NCBI GenBank assembly: GCA_029266295.1
Contig: JAQSXD010000034.1
Coordinates: 1 to 14,931, forward strand
Length of the DNA stretch: 14,931 nt
Direction: 5' to 3'
Origin: Bacillota bacterium
Lineage (GTDB): Bacteria > Bacillota > Clostridia > Peptostreptococcales > Anaerovoracaceae
The position numbers and the translations under genes are program-made. This document shows, piece after piece, positions 1 to 6,428 of the stretch; the stretch's first letter is position 1, and every line of letters begins with the position of its first letter. The notes beneath the pieces are model-generated. The model was given only the letters and a program-made list of their open reading frames with translations. It was not told where the DNA came from and searched no databases.

Positions 1-25
1 CGCTTAGAGTAGATTCTTCTTTCAT
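1..25 (-). CDS. 5' end of an unidentified gene running off the left edge
   Basis: Only the first eight codons (MKEESTLS) are inside the window. The start is supported by a near-perfect ribosome binding site, AAGGAGGT on the minus strand at 31-38, five bases before the ATG at 23-25. A promoter, a repeat and a structured leader lie upstream at 45-226. The stop codon of a 38-codon open frame overlaps this ATG by TGA/ATG, so the two may be translationally coupled. The product cannot be identified from eight residues. Confidence 0.55.
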
Positions 26-138
26 TTTTTACCTCCTTGACAAAACAGTACCTCACTTTGCATCGGCCGCACAAACCCCTCTATTTCTAAGGGGATTTTC
101 CAACCTTCACCGATGCTGCTCGAATGATAAAATCTCAC
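22..138 (-). CDS. Possible 38-codon leader ORF or small gene overlapping the next start
   Basis: On the minus strand an open frame runs from a GTG (136-138) to a TGA (22-24) that overlaps the ATG of the left-edge gene. The predicted 38 residues begin MRFYHSSSIGEGWK and end LFCQGGKK, with no signal or membrane segment. The weak point is the start: the strong AAGGAGGT at 137-144 abuts the GTG, leaving no normal spacing, and no ATG lies in frame. It could be a leader peptide, a remnant, a small gene with a non-canonical start, or chance openness across a structured 5' UTR. I do not recognise the sequence. The TGA/ATG overlap and the AGGAGG sequence are the only arguments for translation. Confidence 0.25.
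   Translation of the reverse strand: MRFYHSSSIGEGWKIPLEIEGFVRPMQSEVLFCQGGKK
60..116 (-). promoter_or_regulatory. Predicted structured leader RNA (nested stems) in a 5' UTR
   Basis: In the transcript of the minus strand, GCATCGG (110-116) can pair with CCGATGC (60-66), a 7-bp perfect stem with a possible extra T-G pair. Inside it, CCCCT (90-94 as read on the minus strand) pairs with AGGGG (76-80) around a 9-base loop. The structure lies between the promoter at 198-226 and the ribosome binding site at 31-38, as expected for a leader controlling the left-edge gene. There is no T-run, so it is not an intrinsic terminator. I compared it by memory with common riboswitch classes (c-di-GMP, TPP, FMN, SAM, lysine, glycine, THF, fluoride) and saw no conserved core that fits. 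It also overlaps a 38-codon open frame, so the pairing may coexist with coding. Confidence 0.35.
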
Positions 139-157
139 CTCCTTTTCTTTTTTGTTC

Positions 158-188
158 GTGTTGTGAACACATTGATTGCCTTGTGAAC
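158..188. repeat. TTGTGAAC direct repeat, 20-bp period, candidate operator
   Basis: Two identical octamers TTGTGAAC lie at 161-168 and 181-188, exactly 20 bp apart, about two helical turns. The first is also inside an odd-length palindrome, GTGTTgtgAACAC (158-170). They sit just downstream of the -10 box at 198-203, where a bound protein would block early transcription of the left-edge gene. The half-site resembles the TTGTGAA of Rex sites, but Rex sites are inverted pairs (TTGTGAA-N4-TTCACAA) and this is a direct repeat, so I do not assign Rex. Confidence 0.4.
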
Positions 189-197
189 TTTATGAAT

Positions 198-226
198 AGT
201 ATAGATAATTCAGAATTGTTTTACAA
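198..226 (-). promoter_or_regulatory. Sigma-A type promoter for the left-edge gene
   Basis: On the minus strand, TTGTAA (221-226) and TATACT (198-203) are separated by 17 bp. The predicted start near 191 gives a leader of about 165 nt before the ATG at 23-25. A second, weaker -10-like TATAAT (288-293) lies further upstream with TTGTTA at a 19-bp spacing (313-318); it overlaps a hairpin and I do not call it. Confidence 0.6.
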
Positions 227-332
227 GTGTTTTTTTGTTTCTATCTTGGGTTTTATTTCTTCGCCCTACAGGTTCTTCATCTAATTCATTATATGACGGC
301 CCCGTAACGCCATAACAACCCTTTACGGGACC
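227..332. other. Non-coding stretch with one hairpin
   Basis: No gene is visible between the left-edge gene's promoter and the comFB terminator. CCCGTAA (301-307) can pair with TTACGGG (323-329), and the stem extends past a C-A mismatch by two more pairs (298-299 with 331-332), around a 15-base loop. No T-run follows on either strand. It lies directly downstream of the comFB terminator on the minus strand. Otherwise the stretch is AT-rich and featureless. Confidence 0.3.
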
Positions 333-362
333 AAAAAAACCGCTGAGCAGTGCTCAACGGTT
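333..362 (-). terminator. Intrinsic terminator after comFB
   Basis: Read on the minus strand, AACCG (358-362) pairs with CGGTT (338-342) and, after one mismatch, TGAGCA with TGCTCA (344-356), giving a compact GC-containing hairpin. A run of seven T follows (333-339). It is about 45 bases after the comFB-family stop codon and ends that transcript, and also the XylF operon if it reads through. Confidence 0.8.
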
Positions 363-405
363 CCACATTTTCATTTTATCCTAATTCTGCTTATTCTAAT
401 TCAGT

Positions 406-768
406 CTATTCCCTAACGTGATTTGGGGCTTCCTTTACGGTCATGCAAGCTTTCATCAGGGCGAAAGCAACGTCTGTTTCCAGCTGTTTTTTGTATGCTT
501 CCAGCTGGATATACTGTTTGCCCGCGTGGGAAGTTACATACTTTGGAGGAAGCATATTGAGGGCCAATGCCAATACGTCGCAAATACATTGTTCACAGGT
601 ACACAGATCCATTCTTGACATAACATCAAGGATCTTTTCATTTGCGATTGTCTCCACTACATTGAAAATCTCATGTTTTCTGCAGACCAATGTGCTGTCA
701 ATCTTTTCCCGTCTGGGTGATTCTTTGATCCGTTCCCCATCCTCCTGGGCTTGACTGTACTGCTCCAT
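406..768 (-). CDS. ComFB-family protein, possible cyclic-dinucleotide receptor
   Basis: The 120-residue product matches the ComFB (late competence development) family. The family core is visible: a CxCxxCxC cluster (Cys56, 58, 61, 63) followed by the signature DVLALALNMLPPKYV at 64-78 and a helical C-terminus. The start chosen is the ATG at 766-768, which has a strong AAGGAGG; the frame is open 24 codons further upstream, but that ATG has no comparable site. ComFB was named for its place in a Bacillus competence operon, though its role there is unclear; ComFB-domain proteins, including cyanobacterial CdgR, have been reported to bind cyclic dinucleotides. No competence genes are nearby. The gene has its own promoter (844-872) and a terminator (333-362), so it may be expressed apart from the sugar-sensing operon upstream. 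The extra N-terminal 30 polar residues look unstructured. Family confidence is high; ligand binding is inference. Confidence 0.85.
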   Translation of the reverse strand: MEQYSQAQEDGERIKESPRREKIDSTLVCRKHEIFNVVETIANEKILDVMSRMDLCTCEQCICDVLALALNMLPPKYVTSHAGKQYIQLEAYKKQLETDVAFALMKACMTVKEAPNHVRE

Positions 769-843
769 GTCAGCACCCTCCTTTTTATTTTTGCTGTAGC
801 TTGTACTACATGCCGTAGAGATCCTGCATGGTTCTCTCAACTG

Positions 844-872
844 ATTATATTAAATAACGCATCGGAATTCAA
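844..872 (-). promoter_or_regulatory. Promoter for comFB-family gene
   Basis: On the minus strand TTGAAT (867-872) and a perfect TATAAT (844-849) are separated by 17 bp. The predicted start near 837 gives an untranslated leader of about 70 nt. A four-copy tandem repeat (877-940) begins five bases upstream of the -35, a typical place for regulator binding. Confidence 0.65.
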
Positions 873-876
873 GTGC

Positions 877-940
877 TTCATTTCGCTGGCAGCTTTATTT
901 CGTAGGTTGCTTCATTTCGTAATCGCTTATTTCGTAGGCC
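877..940. repeat. Four imperfect tandem repeats across the xylF-like stop codon
   Basis: The hexamer ATTTCG recurs at 880, 897, 914 and 929, with spacings of 17, 17 and 15 bp, inside units resembling CTTCATTTCGTAGGTTG. On the minus strand each copy reads CGAAATAA or CGAAATGA, so every unit carries a potential stop; the first is the actual stop of the XylF-like gene (927-929). The array then runs up to the comFB promoter. It is either a local duplication of the gene's 3' end or a set of regulator-binding sites. Confidence 0.7.
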
Positions 941-2030
941 AGTCATCTTTTGATACATTCATGTAAACATCTTCCATGCTGTGGAACTTATCCTTGATAA
1001 TGGTTGTCATCATATTATCCTTTGTAACTAAAAGAGGCTCTATTTTATAATAGGGTACATCAAACCGCCCGTCATTGATGGTGTCGTTCGCTTTAACAAT
1101 GCGACCTCTGGCCATCGCTACTGCAAATTCAGCGCCTTTGGTGGCTTCAATGTCAATGGGTTTATACACGGTAGCGGACTGGGTTCCTTCAACAACCCGC
1201 TGGCAGCCGTCTAGATCTGCGTCATGTCCCACTACAATGACCTTTCCAGCAAGTCGCTTCTCCGTCAGCACATGAACCGCAGCACCGGCGAGGGTATCAT
1301 TTCCCGCTATGATGGCATCAAGCTGAGGGTTTTGATCCATCACTTCTTCCATGTAAGCCAGCGCATTCTCATAAAGCCAATCCTTAATCCATGTTTCTCC
1401 CACAATTTTGATAGACCCCTCCTGAATCCCCTGATCCAGCAGACTCATATAGCCATCCCGGTACATAGCTGAATTATTATCCGATTCCGATCCGTTGAGC
1501 AGCAGATAATTTCCCTGAGGCCGTTTTGCAATTGCGGCCTCTCCCATCAGTTCACCGACCTTAATGTTGTCAAAGGAAATATAAAGATCCACGTTGGCGT
1601 TCTTTACAAGCCGATCATAGGAAATCACTTTAACGCCTCTGTCCTTGGCCTTTTTCACCATTCCCGCAGCAGAAACCGCGTCATGTGGAACGAGGACCAG
1701 AACGTCAATCCCTTGATCCAGAAGATACTGCACTTGTTTCTCTTGTTCCTGGCTGTCACTGTACGCGATCTGCAGAATGACTTCTGCTCCGAGCTCCTTT
1801 GCCTTTGCCACAAAGATGTCTCTGTCCCTAAGCCAACGTTCATGTACCAAGGTATCCATCGAAAACCCGATGACAATTTTATCTTCCTCAGCGGTCTTTG
1901 TGTCTGCCTCCTGTTCGGGTGACTTTCCACAGCCCCATAGCATTGCAACGCTGAGCAGGACTGCTGCCAACAGCATCAGTCTCAACAGAACGGGCCGCAC
2001 CGCCTGCATTGAGCTTATCCCTTTACGCAT
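927..2030 (-). CDS. xylF: XylF-like D-xylose-binding lipoprotein
   Basis: The 367-residue product is an extracellular sugar-binding protein of the type I periplasmic-binding fold. Residues 13-34 form a lipoprotein signal ending in a LWGC lipobox, with Cys34 as the expected lipid anchor. The mature part begins KIVIGFSMDTLVHERWLRDR, followed by blocks such as GIDVLVLVPHD, VKVISYDRLV and LYISFDN that are characteristic of XylF/ChvE xylose- and multiple-sugar-binding proteins. Length is normal for the family. The start ATG follows GGAGGAGGTCAA, which overlaps the end of the upstream regulator gene (12-bp gap), so it is the last gene of the sensor operon. No xylG/xylH-type ATPase or permease follows; the next gene is comFB-like. 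It may serve a transporter encoded elsewhere or act in sensing. The stop codon sits in a tandem repeat. D-xylose as ligand is inferred from family resemblance. Confidence 0.88.
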   Translation of the reverse strand: MRKGISSMQAVRPVLLRLMLLAAVLLSVAMLWGCGKSPEQEADTKTAEEDKIVIGFSMDTLVHERWLRDRDIFVAKAKELGAEVILQIAYSDSQEQEKQVQYLLDQGIDVLVLVPHDAVSAAGMVKKAKDRGVKVISYDRLVKNANVDLYISFDNIKVGELMGEAAIAKRPQGNYLLLNGSESDNNSAMYRDGYMSLLDQGIQEGSIKIVGETWIKDWLYENALAYMEEVMDQNPQLDAIIAGNDTLAGAAVHVLTEKRLAGKVIVVGHDADLDGCQRVVEGTQSATVYKPIDIEATKGAEFAVAMARGRIVKANDTINDGRFDVPYYKIEPLLVTKDNMMTTIIKDKFHSMEDVYMNVSKDDWPTK

Positions 2031-2042
2031 TTGACCTCCTCC

Positions 2043-3647
2043 TTAGTTGCCCATATGGCTTTCCTTGTATTCCGTCGGGGTAACACCGGTAATTTTCTTG
2101 AAAATCCTGCTGAAATAGTTGGGATCACTGTAGCCGATGCTATAGCAAATTTCCTTAATGCTTAGATCGTCACCTTCAAGCAGGCTTTTTGCAATTCGTA
2201 TTCTGATGGAGGTAAGATAGTCGATAAAATTTTCCCCTGTCTCCTCCTTGAACAGCTTGCTTAAATACTGAGGACTTACATTGATTTCTCTTGCAACATC
2301 TTCCAAAGTAATCGCTTTGCTATAATTTGTCTTAATGTATTCCTTCGCTCGTTTCGTAAGGCCTCCTGCTTTATAATCTCGATAGGAATTAATCTGGGCA
2401 ATCACGCTCTCCACTCGTTTTCTGCACCAGATACGAAGCTCGCCCAAATCGCTGATGGAAAGCATATCCTCCAGCAGATCCACGCCTCCGTTTCCTCCTC
2501 CCGGCTCATATTCCCAAGACAAATGGCTGACAAGAAACACGATCTCCAAAAGCTTGTTCTTAATCCGCAGCGGCTGATCGCTGTACTCCCTCACAAGCCA
2601 GTCAAAGATACAGTAAAAGGCCTTGACGCTTTCCGTCACATCACCGACGGTAACCTTTTGAAGCAACAGCTTTTCCTTATATTCCGGATATTCGGTATCG
2701 ACAGCAGCGGTGCGCGCGGTAATGTCCATATAGTGCATGACTCCCGTTCCCTGCAGATAGCGCAGTGCTTTCAAGGATTCCTCATAGGATGCGGCCAGCA
2801 TGTCAAACCGCCGATATCGTTTTCCGATGCCGATCTTTAATCCACAGTTCAGCCGTTCCGAGAGCTCGCGTATTACGTTTTCTCCCAATGCGATGGCTTC
2901 TTGTCTGCCACTATACTCATCCGCTTCCTGGCCTGAAGGCACAATTACAGAAATTCTGTTTAAAATTGCCGGCCCAATGACACATCGACATAGATCTTTC
3001 AGGGTTTCTGTAACGATAGGATAGAATTGTTGACTCTGCACATTGTATCCGATTTTATTATCCCCGTATCCACCGGTCTCTTCGTCTACAAATTCCACTG
3101 TAAGAAGATACCCGCCATCTTCCTCTATTTCAAGAATTCGTTTGTAGTTTGCAATCTCATTGGTGTTGTCATCAAAGGAAAGGATCGAGTACACAAAGCC
3201 GCTTTCCAGTATGGGTCCAATAAACTCCAGTTTTTCCTTCATCTCCAGCTCGATTTTCCACTTTTCCTTCTCAGCCCGGATCTGATCCATCGCCTTATTG
3301 ATCACCTCGACGACCTTCACACGGTTCACCGGCTTAAGAAGATATTCCATAACACCCAGATTTACCGCTTCCTTTGCAAATTCAAACTGGTCAAAGGCAG
3401 TAAGAACAATGATTGCGATCTGCTTATGCCGCTTCCTGATCTCCCTGATGGCTTCAATTCCGTTGATTCCCGGCATGCGAATATCCATAAACAGGATATC
3501 CGGCAAATGTGCTTCCACCAGTTCAATGGCTTCCCGTCCCGATCTTGCCGCTGCTGTAAGCTCCACATCGTCGAAGCTTTTTTCAATGATAAACTTCAGA
3601 GAATCGATGGCAACCTTTTCATCATCAGCAATCATTATTTTAACCAT
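2043..3647 (-). CDS. YesN-type response regulator, receiver plus AraC DNA-binding domain
   Basis: The 534-residue product begins with a complete receiver domain (about 1-120): acidic pair Asp8-Asp9, phosphoacceptor Asp55 in FMDIRMPG, Thr83 and Lys105 in LLKPV. A middle region of about 300 residues of the usual YesN kind follows. The C-terminal 100 residues are an AraC-family double helix-turn-helix with the signatures ITLEDVAREINVSPQYLSKLF and IKEICYSIGYSDPNYFSRIFKK. I place the start at the ATG preceded by AAAGGAGC with five-base spacing; an in-frame ATG eight codons upstream lacks a site. The gene follows the kinase by 60 bp and precedes xylF by 12 bp, so they are almost certainly cotranscribed. 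In C. beijerinckii the equivalent LytS/YesN pair activates xylose transport genes. Likely targets here are its own operon promoter and a transporter outside the window. All catalytic residues are intact. Confidence 0.9.
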   Translation of the reverse strand: MVKIMIADDEKVAIDSLKFIIEKSFDDVELTAAARSGREAIELVEAHLPDILFMDIRMPGINGIEAIREIRKRHKQIAIIVLTAFDQFEFAKEAVNLGVMEYLLKPVNRVKVVEVINKAMDQIRAEKEKWKIELEMKEKLEFIGPILESGFVYSILSFDDNTNEIANYKRILEIEEDGGYLLTVEFVDEETGGYGDNKIGYNVQSQQFYPIVTETLKDLCRCVIGPAILNRISVIVPSGQEADEYSGRQEAIALGENVIRELSERLNCGLKIGIGKRYRRFDMLAASYEESLKALRYLQGTGVMHYMDITARTAAVDTEYPEYKEKLLLQKVTVGDVTESVKAFYCIFDWLVREYSDQPLRIKNKLLEIVFLVSHLSWEYEPGGGNGGVDLLEDMLSISDLGELRIWCRKRVESVIAQINSYRDYKAGGLTKRAKEYIKTNYSKAITLEDVAREINVSPQYLSKLFKEETGENFIDYLTSIRIRIAKSLLEGDDLSIKEICYSIGYSDPNYFSRIFKKITGVTPTEYKESHMGN

Positions 3648-3673
3648 ACATGCTCCTTTCAAGGCAAACACAG

Positions 3674-3689
3674 CATCAGAAAATTTCCG
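3674..3689. repeat. Third copy of the operon-promoter motif, between kinase and regulator
   Basis: CATCAGAAAATTTCCG here matches CTGCAGAAAATTTTCG (6276-6291) at 13 of 16 positions. It lies in the 60-bp gap between the kinase stop and the regulator start. No convincing -10 or -35 is visible next to it. The shared AAAATTT core is AT-rich, so the match could be chance. Confidence 0.3.
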
Positions 3690-3707
3690 TCTCCAGCAGA
3701 AGAGAAA

Positions 3708-5228
3708 TCAAAACCAGGCCGGTTCCTGGGGAATATGAAGGACAACCTCCGTCCCCTTCCCTGGTTCGCTGTAGATATCCAAAACTTTTTCTCTGGAGTA
3801 AAAGATTTTAAGCCGGTTTATGATATTGTTCAGCCCGATTCCGTTGGTATGCCCCTCATGGCCGCCGGTCTCGTTTCGTTCGTTTGTATCACCGCCCAAG
3901 ATCTGTGTGATCCGCTTGGCGCTCATACCCTTACCGTTGTCCCGGATGGAAATCACCGCATCGCCCTCCTGCTCCCTCACAGACACACCGATTACGCCGG
4001 TGTACTCCACATCACCGATTCCGTGGATAAACGCATTCTCTACAATGGGCTGAAGAATCATGCAGGGAATTTTTCGCTCCAGTACGCGGTCATCCTTCTC
4101 CAGTACGAATTCTATTTTGTCCGCAAATCGCTCATTTAAAAGATGCATATAATTTTCGACGTTCCGGATTTCATCACCAATGGTAACGGGCTTATCCAGA
4201 TTTCTCATATTATAGCGGAACAGTTCCGCAGCATTTTCAATAAAGGAACACGCCCGGTCCGCCCCCTCCATCATAGCAAGCTGGGCGCCGGCATTCAAGG
4301 TATTGAACAGAAAGTGAGGATTGATTTGGGATTGGAGCGCATGAAGTTCCGCTTCCCGAAGATTTGTTTTCATGATTAGGTTTTCCATTTCCTTTTCCTG
4401 CAGCTTACGTTCCAGCCCAACCTTTTCATTAATTTCATTAATGTACTGGCGGATACTTTCCGTCATCCGGTTGAAGGCTTCCGCCATGATCCCTATCTCG
4501 TCGTCTGTATCTACTTTGACACTGGGCACATCAAAATTCCCGTGGGTAATTTCATCGGCCGCCCGGGAGAGTTCGAAAATAGGCTTGGTAATCCGGTAGG
4601 TAAACCAAAGAATCAGTACAATGCTCAAGATGAAGATGGAAAGCAGCACGCCGATATTCAAGGTCTCCACAAGACGTATGCTCTTTCTTATGGAAGTATA
4701 ACGGTCTGTATTTTGAAAGAATAATGTGTTATTCAGTTTTTGAATGTATTCTACGATATATTGATGGATCTTTGTGCTTTCGTTGTGATGATAAAGATAA
4801 TCATCCACCATCCTTGATCTTCTGGCCTTTACAGCTTCGTCCATCTCATCCAGATAGCTGGATACCATATTGCGGATATCCTTCATAACCAAAGCGTTAT
4901 CGATACCGCTATTGTCGATCTGTATGGCATTTACTTCCTCCCACAGATCATAGGAATACCGGTAATAATCATCCAGGCTCTTCGAATGTTTTGTTTCCAA
5001 ATAGTTTTCATAAGCGTAGTTCAGCTGCTCCAGCGTATCGTTCAGATGATTGAGCTGCACGTTCAGCTCAAAGGTAGAACTCATTCGGCTCATGAGAACG
5101 GATATGGTGTAATAGGGAAAAATATTCAGGGCACTCATAATGATGATGATTGCCATGAAATAAAGAATCAGTCGTTTTTTCAGACTGTTCCGATGCCATA
5201 AATGCAGTCTATTCCGCTCCTTTTTCAT
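3708..5228 (-). CDS. LytS/YesM-type sensor histidine kinase
   Basis: The 506-residue product has a membrane segment at about 20-45, an extracytoplasmic helical domain at about 46-188, a second membrane segment at about 190-210, a HAMP linker (211-264), a coiled coil (265-295), a His_kinase domain with His305 in QINPHFLFN, and a HATPase domain with N-box QPIVENAFIHG (393-403), DNGKGM (430-435) and NGIGLNNI (462-469). The start at 5226-5228 follows GGAGAAGGACG and overlaps the upstream binding-protein gene by 20 bp, indicating translational coupling. The order binding protein, LytS-like kinase, YesN-like regulator is that of the XylFII-LytS xylose sensor of C. beijerinckii, where the anchored binding protein contacts the kinase's outer domain. 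The kinase probably phosphorylates the regulator encoded downstream. The exact sugar is not determined by the sequence. Confidence 0.9.
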   Translation of the reverse strand: MKKERNRLHLWHRNSLKKRLILYFMAIIIIMSALNIFPYYTISVLMSRMSSTFELNVQLNHLNDTLEQLNYAYENYLETKHSKSLDDYYRYSYDLWEEVNAIQIDNSGIDNALVMKDIRNMVSSYLDEMDEAVKARRSRMVDDYLYHHNESTKIHQYIVEYIQKLNNTLFFQNTDRYTSIRKSIRLVETLNIGVLLSIFILSIVLILWFTYRITKPIFELSRAADEITHGNFDVPSVKVDTDDEIGIMAEAFNRMTESIRQYINEINEKVGLERKLQEKEMENLIMKTNLREAELHALQSQINPHFLFNTLNAGAQLAMMEGADRACSFIENAAELFRYNMRNLDKPVTIGDEIRNVENYMHLLNERFADKIEFVLEKDDRVLERKIPCMILQPIVENAFIHGIGDVEYTGVIGVSVREQEGDAVISIRDNGKGMSAKRITQILGGDTNERNETGGHEGHTNGIGLNNIINRLKIFYSREKVLDIYSEPGKGTEVVLHIPQEPAWF

Positions 5229-6228
5229 CGTCCTTCTCCAAAAATTTCGAAACATTGGATTTTGTAATCAAACGGGTGTCCACGGTAAAGTAGGCGGAGG
5301 TCCTTCCGCTCTTTTTTAAATCGACCAACGCTTTTATCGCATCATATCCCATCTGTTCATGGCTGGCAGAGACGGTGCCGAAGATGACGCCGTTATCGAT
5401 GTACCGCAGGATTTCCGGTGTATCACCGTAACCGATGATGCTGTAGTTTACCTTATTTAGATCGATGAGGCGCTGGGCAACCAGGGTAGTATCCTTTGCA
5501 TTGGTGCAGATGATAGCATCCAGATCAGGCTGATTGATCAGGACGCTCTGTATGGTGTCCTCAAGGCTGAGGAAGTTTGCATAATTATATTGTATGGTCT
5601 CTACATCGACCAAGGGAGAAGATTTGACCGCGTCCATAATTCCGGTAACCAATAGATTCTGCACCACTGTGGCTCCGGCGCCGTTGTCACTGACCAGAAT
5701 GACAGCATTGCCGTCATTGAAAAGTGCCGAAAGCAACATTCTGCCCATATCGATCCCTGCAGCGTACGTATTGACACCTACGAAGGCGGACCGTTTGCTG
5801 TCTTTGGAATCGGTGCTGATGGTGACAACCGGAATCTTTCTTTCTACGGCTTTATCGATGAGCTTTCCTGTCTCGATTTCATCCCAGGTATAGGTTACGA
5901 TCCCGTCCACCTTGGAGACGATGGCCATGTCCAGACACTTTGCCTGTTCATCGGCGTTCATCTCGCCTGGCGAGTTGAACTCTACAGCCACATTGAATTC
6001 CTGGGAAGCCCGCTCTACTCCCTTTTTTACAGAAAGCCAGAAAGGATCATCCATATTTTCGCAGATCATGGCGAAGTGGTATTCTGGGTTGTTTTTGGGC
6101 ACGATAATACCGCCGCTGCTGTCAAGGGAATGCAGCGCACTGTTGATATTAAGATAAATGACCATCGTTATGGCGACGATAGGCAGCACCACGAGAAACA
6201 TGAGAACCAGGTAGTTTTTTTTCTTCAC
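5209..6228 (-). CDS. Membrane-anchored sugar-binding protein, likely sensor partner of the kinase (XylFII-like)
   Basis: The 339-residue product starts with Lys-rich MKKKN and one hydrophobic segment (about 6-26) with no lipobox cysteine, so it looks like an uncleaved membrane anchor rather than a lipoprotein. The rest is a type I periplasmic-binding domain (Peripla_BP_4 type): FAMICENMDDPFWLSVKKGV, SKVDGIVTY, IPVVTISTDSKDS, VGVNTYAAG and LDAIICTNAKDT follow the order seen in ribose/galactose/xylose-binding proteins. The start is GTG at 6226-6228, preceded by GGAG at five-base spacing. It is the first gene of the operon and overlaps the kinase gene by 20 bp. This points to a sensor subunit that presents bound sugar to the kinase, not a transport protein. 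Its sequence is less like classical XylF than the 927-2030 product, so the ligand may differ. Confidence 0.85.
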   Translation of the reverse strand: MKKKNYLVLMFLVVLPIVAITMVIYLNINSALHSLDSSGGIIVPKNNPEYHFAMICENMDDPFWLSVKKGVERASQEFNVAVEFNSPGEMNADEQAKCLDMAIVSKVDGIVTYTWDEIETGKLIDKAVERKIPVVTISTDSKDSKRSAFVGVNTYAAGIDMGRMLLSALFNDGNAVILVSDNGAGATVVQNLLVTGIMDAVKSSPLVDVETIQYNYANFLSLEDTIQSVLINQPDLDAIICTNAKDTTLVAQRLIDLNKVNYSIIGYGDTPEILRYIDNGVIFGTVSASHEQMGYDAIKALVDLKKSGRTSAYFTVDTRLITKSNVSKFLEKDDEKGAE

Positions 6229-6263
6229 TGTCGCTCCACTCCATTTTCGGGAAGATATGTCTT

Positions 6264-6292
6264 ATTATAACTCATCTGCAGAAAATTTTCGA
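6264..6292 (-). promoter_or_regulatory. Promoter of the sugar-sensing operon
   Basis: On the minus strand a perfect TATAAT (6264-6269) lies 17 bp from TCGAAA (6287-6292), a 4-of-6 match to the -35 consensus. The predicted start near 6257 leaves a leader of about 30 nt with the ribosome binding site. The weak -35 lies within a duplicated motif (6276-6309), as is common for activator-dependent promoters. Confidence 0.6.
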
Positions 6293-6309
6293 CTGGAGAA
6301 AAACTTTCG
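6276..6309. repeat. Tandem direct repeat overlapping the -35, candidate regulator operator
   Basis: CTGCAGAAAATTTTCG (6276-6291) is followed at once by ACTGGAGAAAAACTTTCG (6292-6309); both have the pattern CTGnAGAAAA-n-TTTCG. The two copies cover the -35 and the 17 bp upstream. AraC-family regulators usually bind pairs of direct repeats next to the -35, so the YesN-like regulator of the same operon is the natural candidate. A related copy is at 3674-3689. Confidence 0.45.
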
Positions 6310-6317
6310 CCTAGATA

Positions 6318-6347
6318 AAAATCCGGCAGGATACCCCGCCGGATTTT
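6318..6347 (-). terminator. Intrinsic terminator after the stalk-domain gene
   Basis: A perfect 10-bp stem, AAAATCCGGC (6318-6327) with GCCGGATTTT (6338-6347), encloses a 10-base loop. On the minus strand it ends in a short T-rich tail (ATTTTTATC), so it terminates the 6429-7904 gene before the sugar-sensing operon begins. The 80 bases between that gene's stop and the hairpin hold nothing else that I can see. Confidence 0.8.
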
Positions 6348-6428
6348 ATTAATTCATATTTTATGTCACACCCATATTTGCAAAACCCACTGGTTTCGCG
6401 CAGAGTACCTTTTGGAATCAGTTTCGCA

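Noticed and set aside
60..116. A known riboswitch (c-di-GMP, THF, glycine, lysine, fluoride and others)
   Set aside because: No conserved core of these classes is recognisable by eye; only generic stems are seen.
158..188. Rex (redox) operator
   Set aside because: The half-sites TTGTGAAC are in direct orientation with a 20-bp period; Rex needs an inverted pair four bases apart.
877..940. CRISPR array
   Set aside because: Units are 15-17 bp with no separate spacers, imperfect copies and no cas genes.
3027..4139. A 370-codon open frame on the plus strand opposite the regulator and kinase genes
   Set aside because: It spans the antisense of two well-supported genes and their gap, has no recognisable domain, and no good ribosome binding site; it is a shadow of GC-rich codon positions on the other strand.
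5209..6228. Sugar ABC transporter substrate-binding protein for import
   Set aside because: It lacks a lipobox, has an uncleaved-looking anchor, overlaps the kinase gene and has no permease neighbours, so a sensor role fits better.
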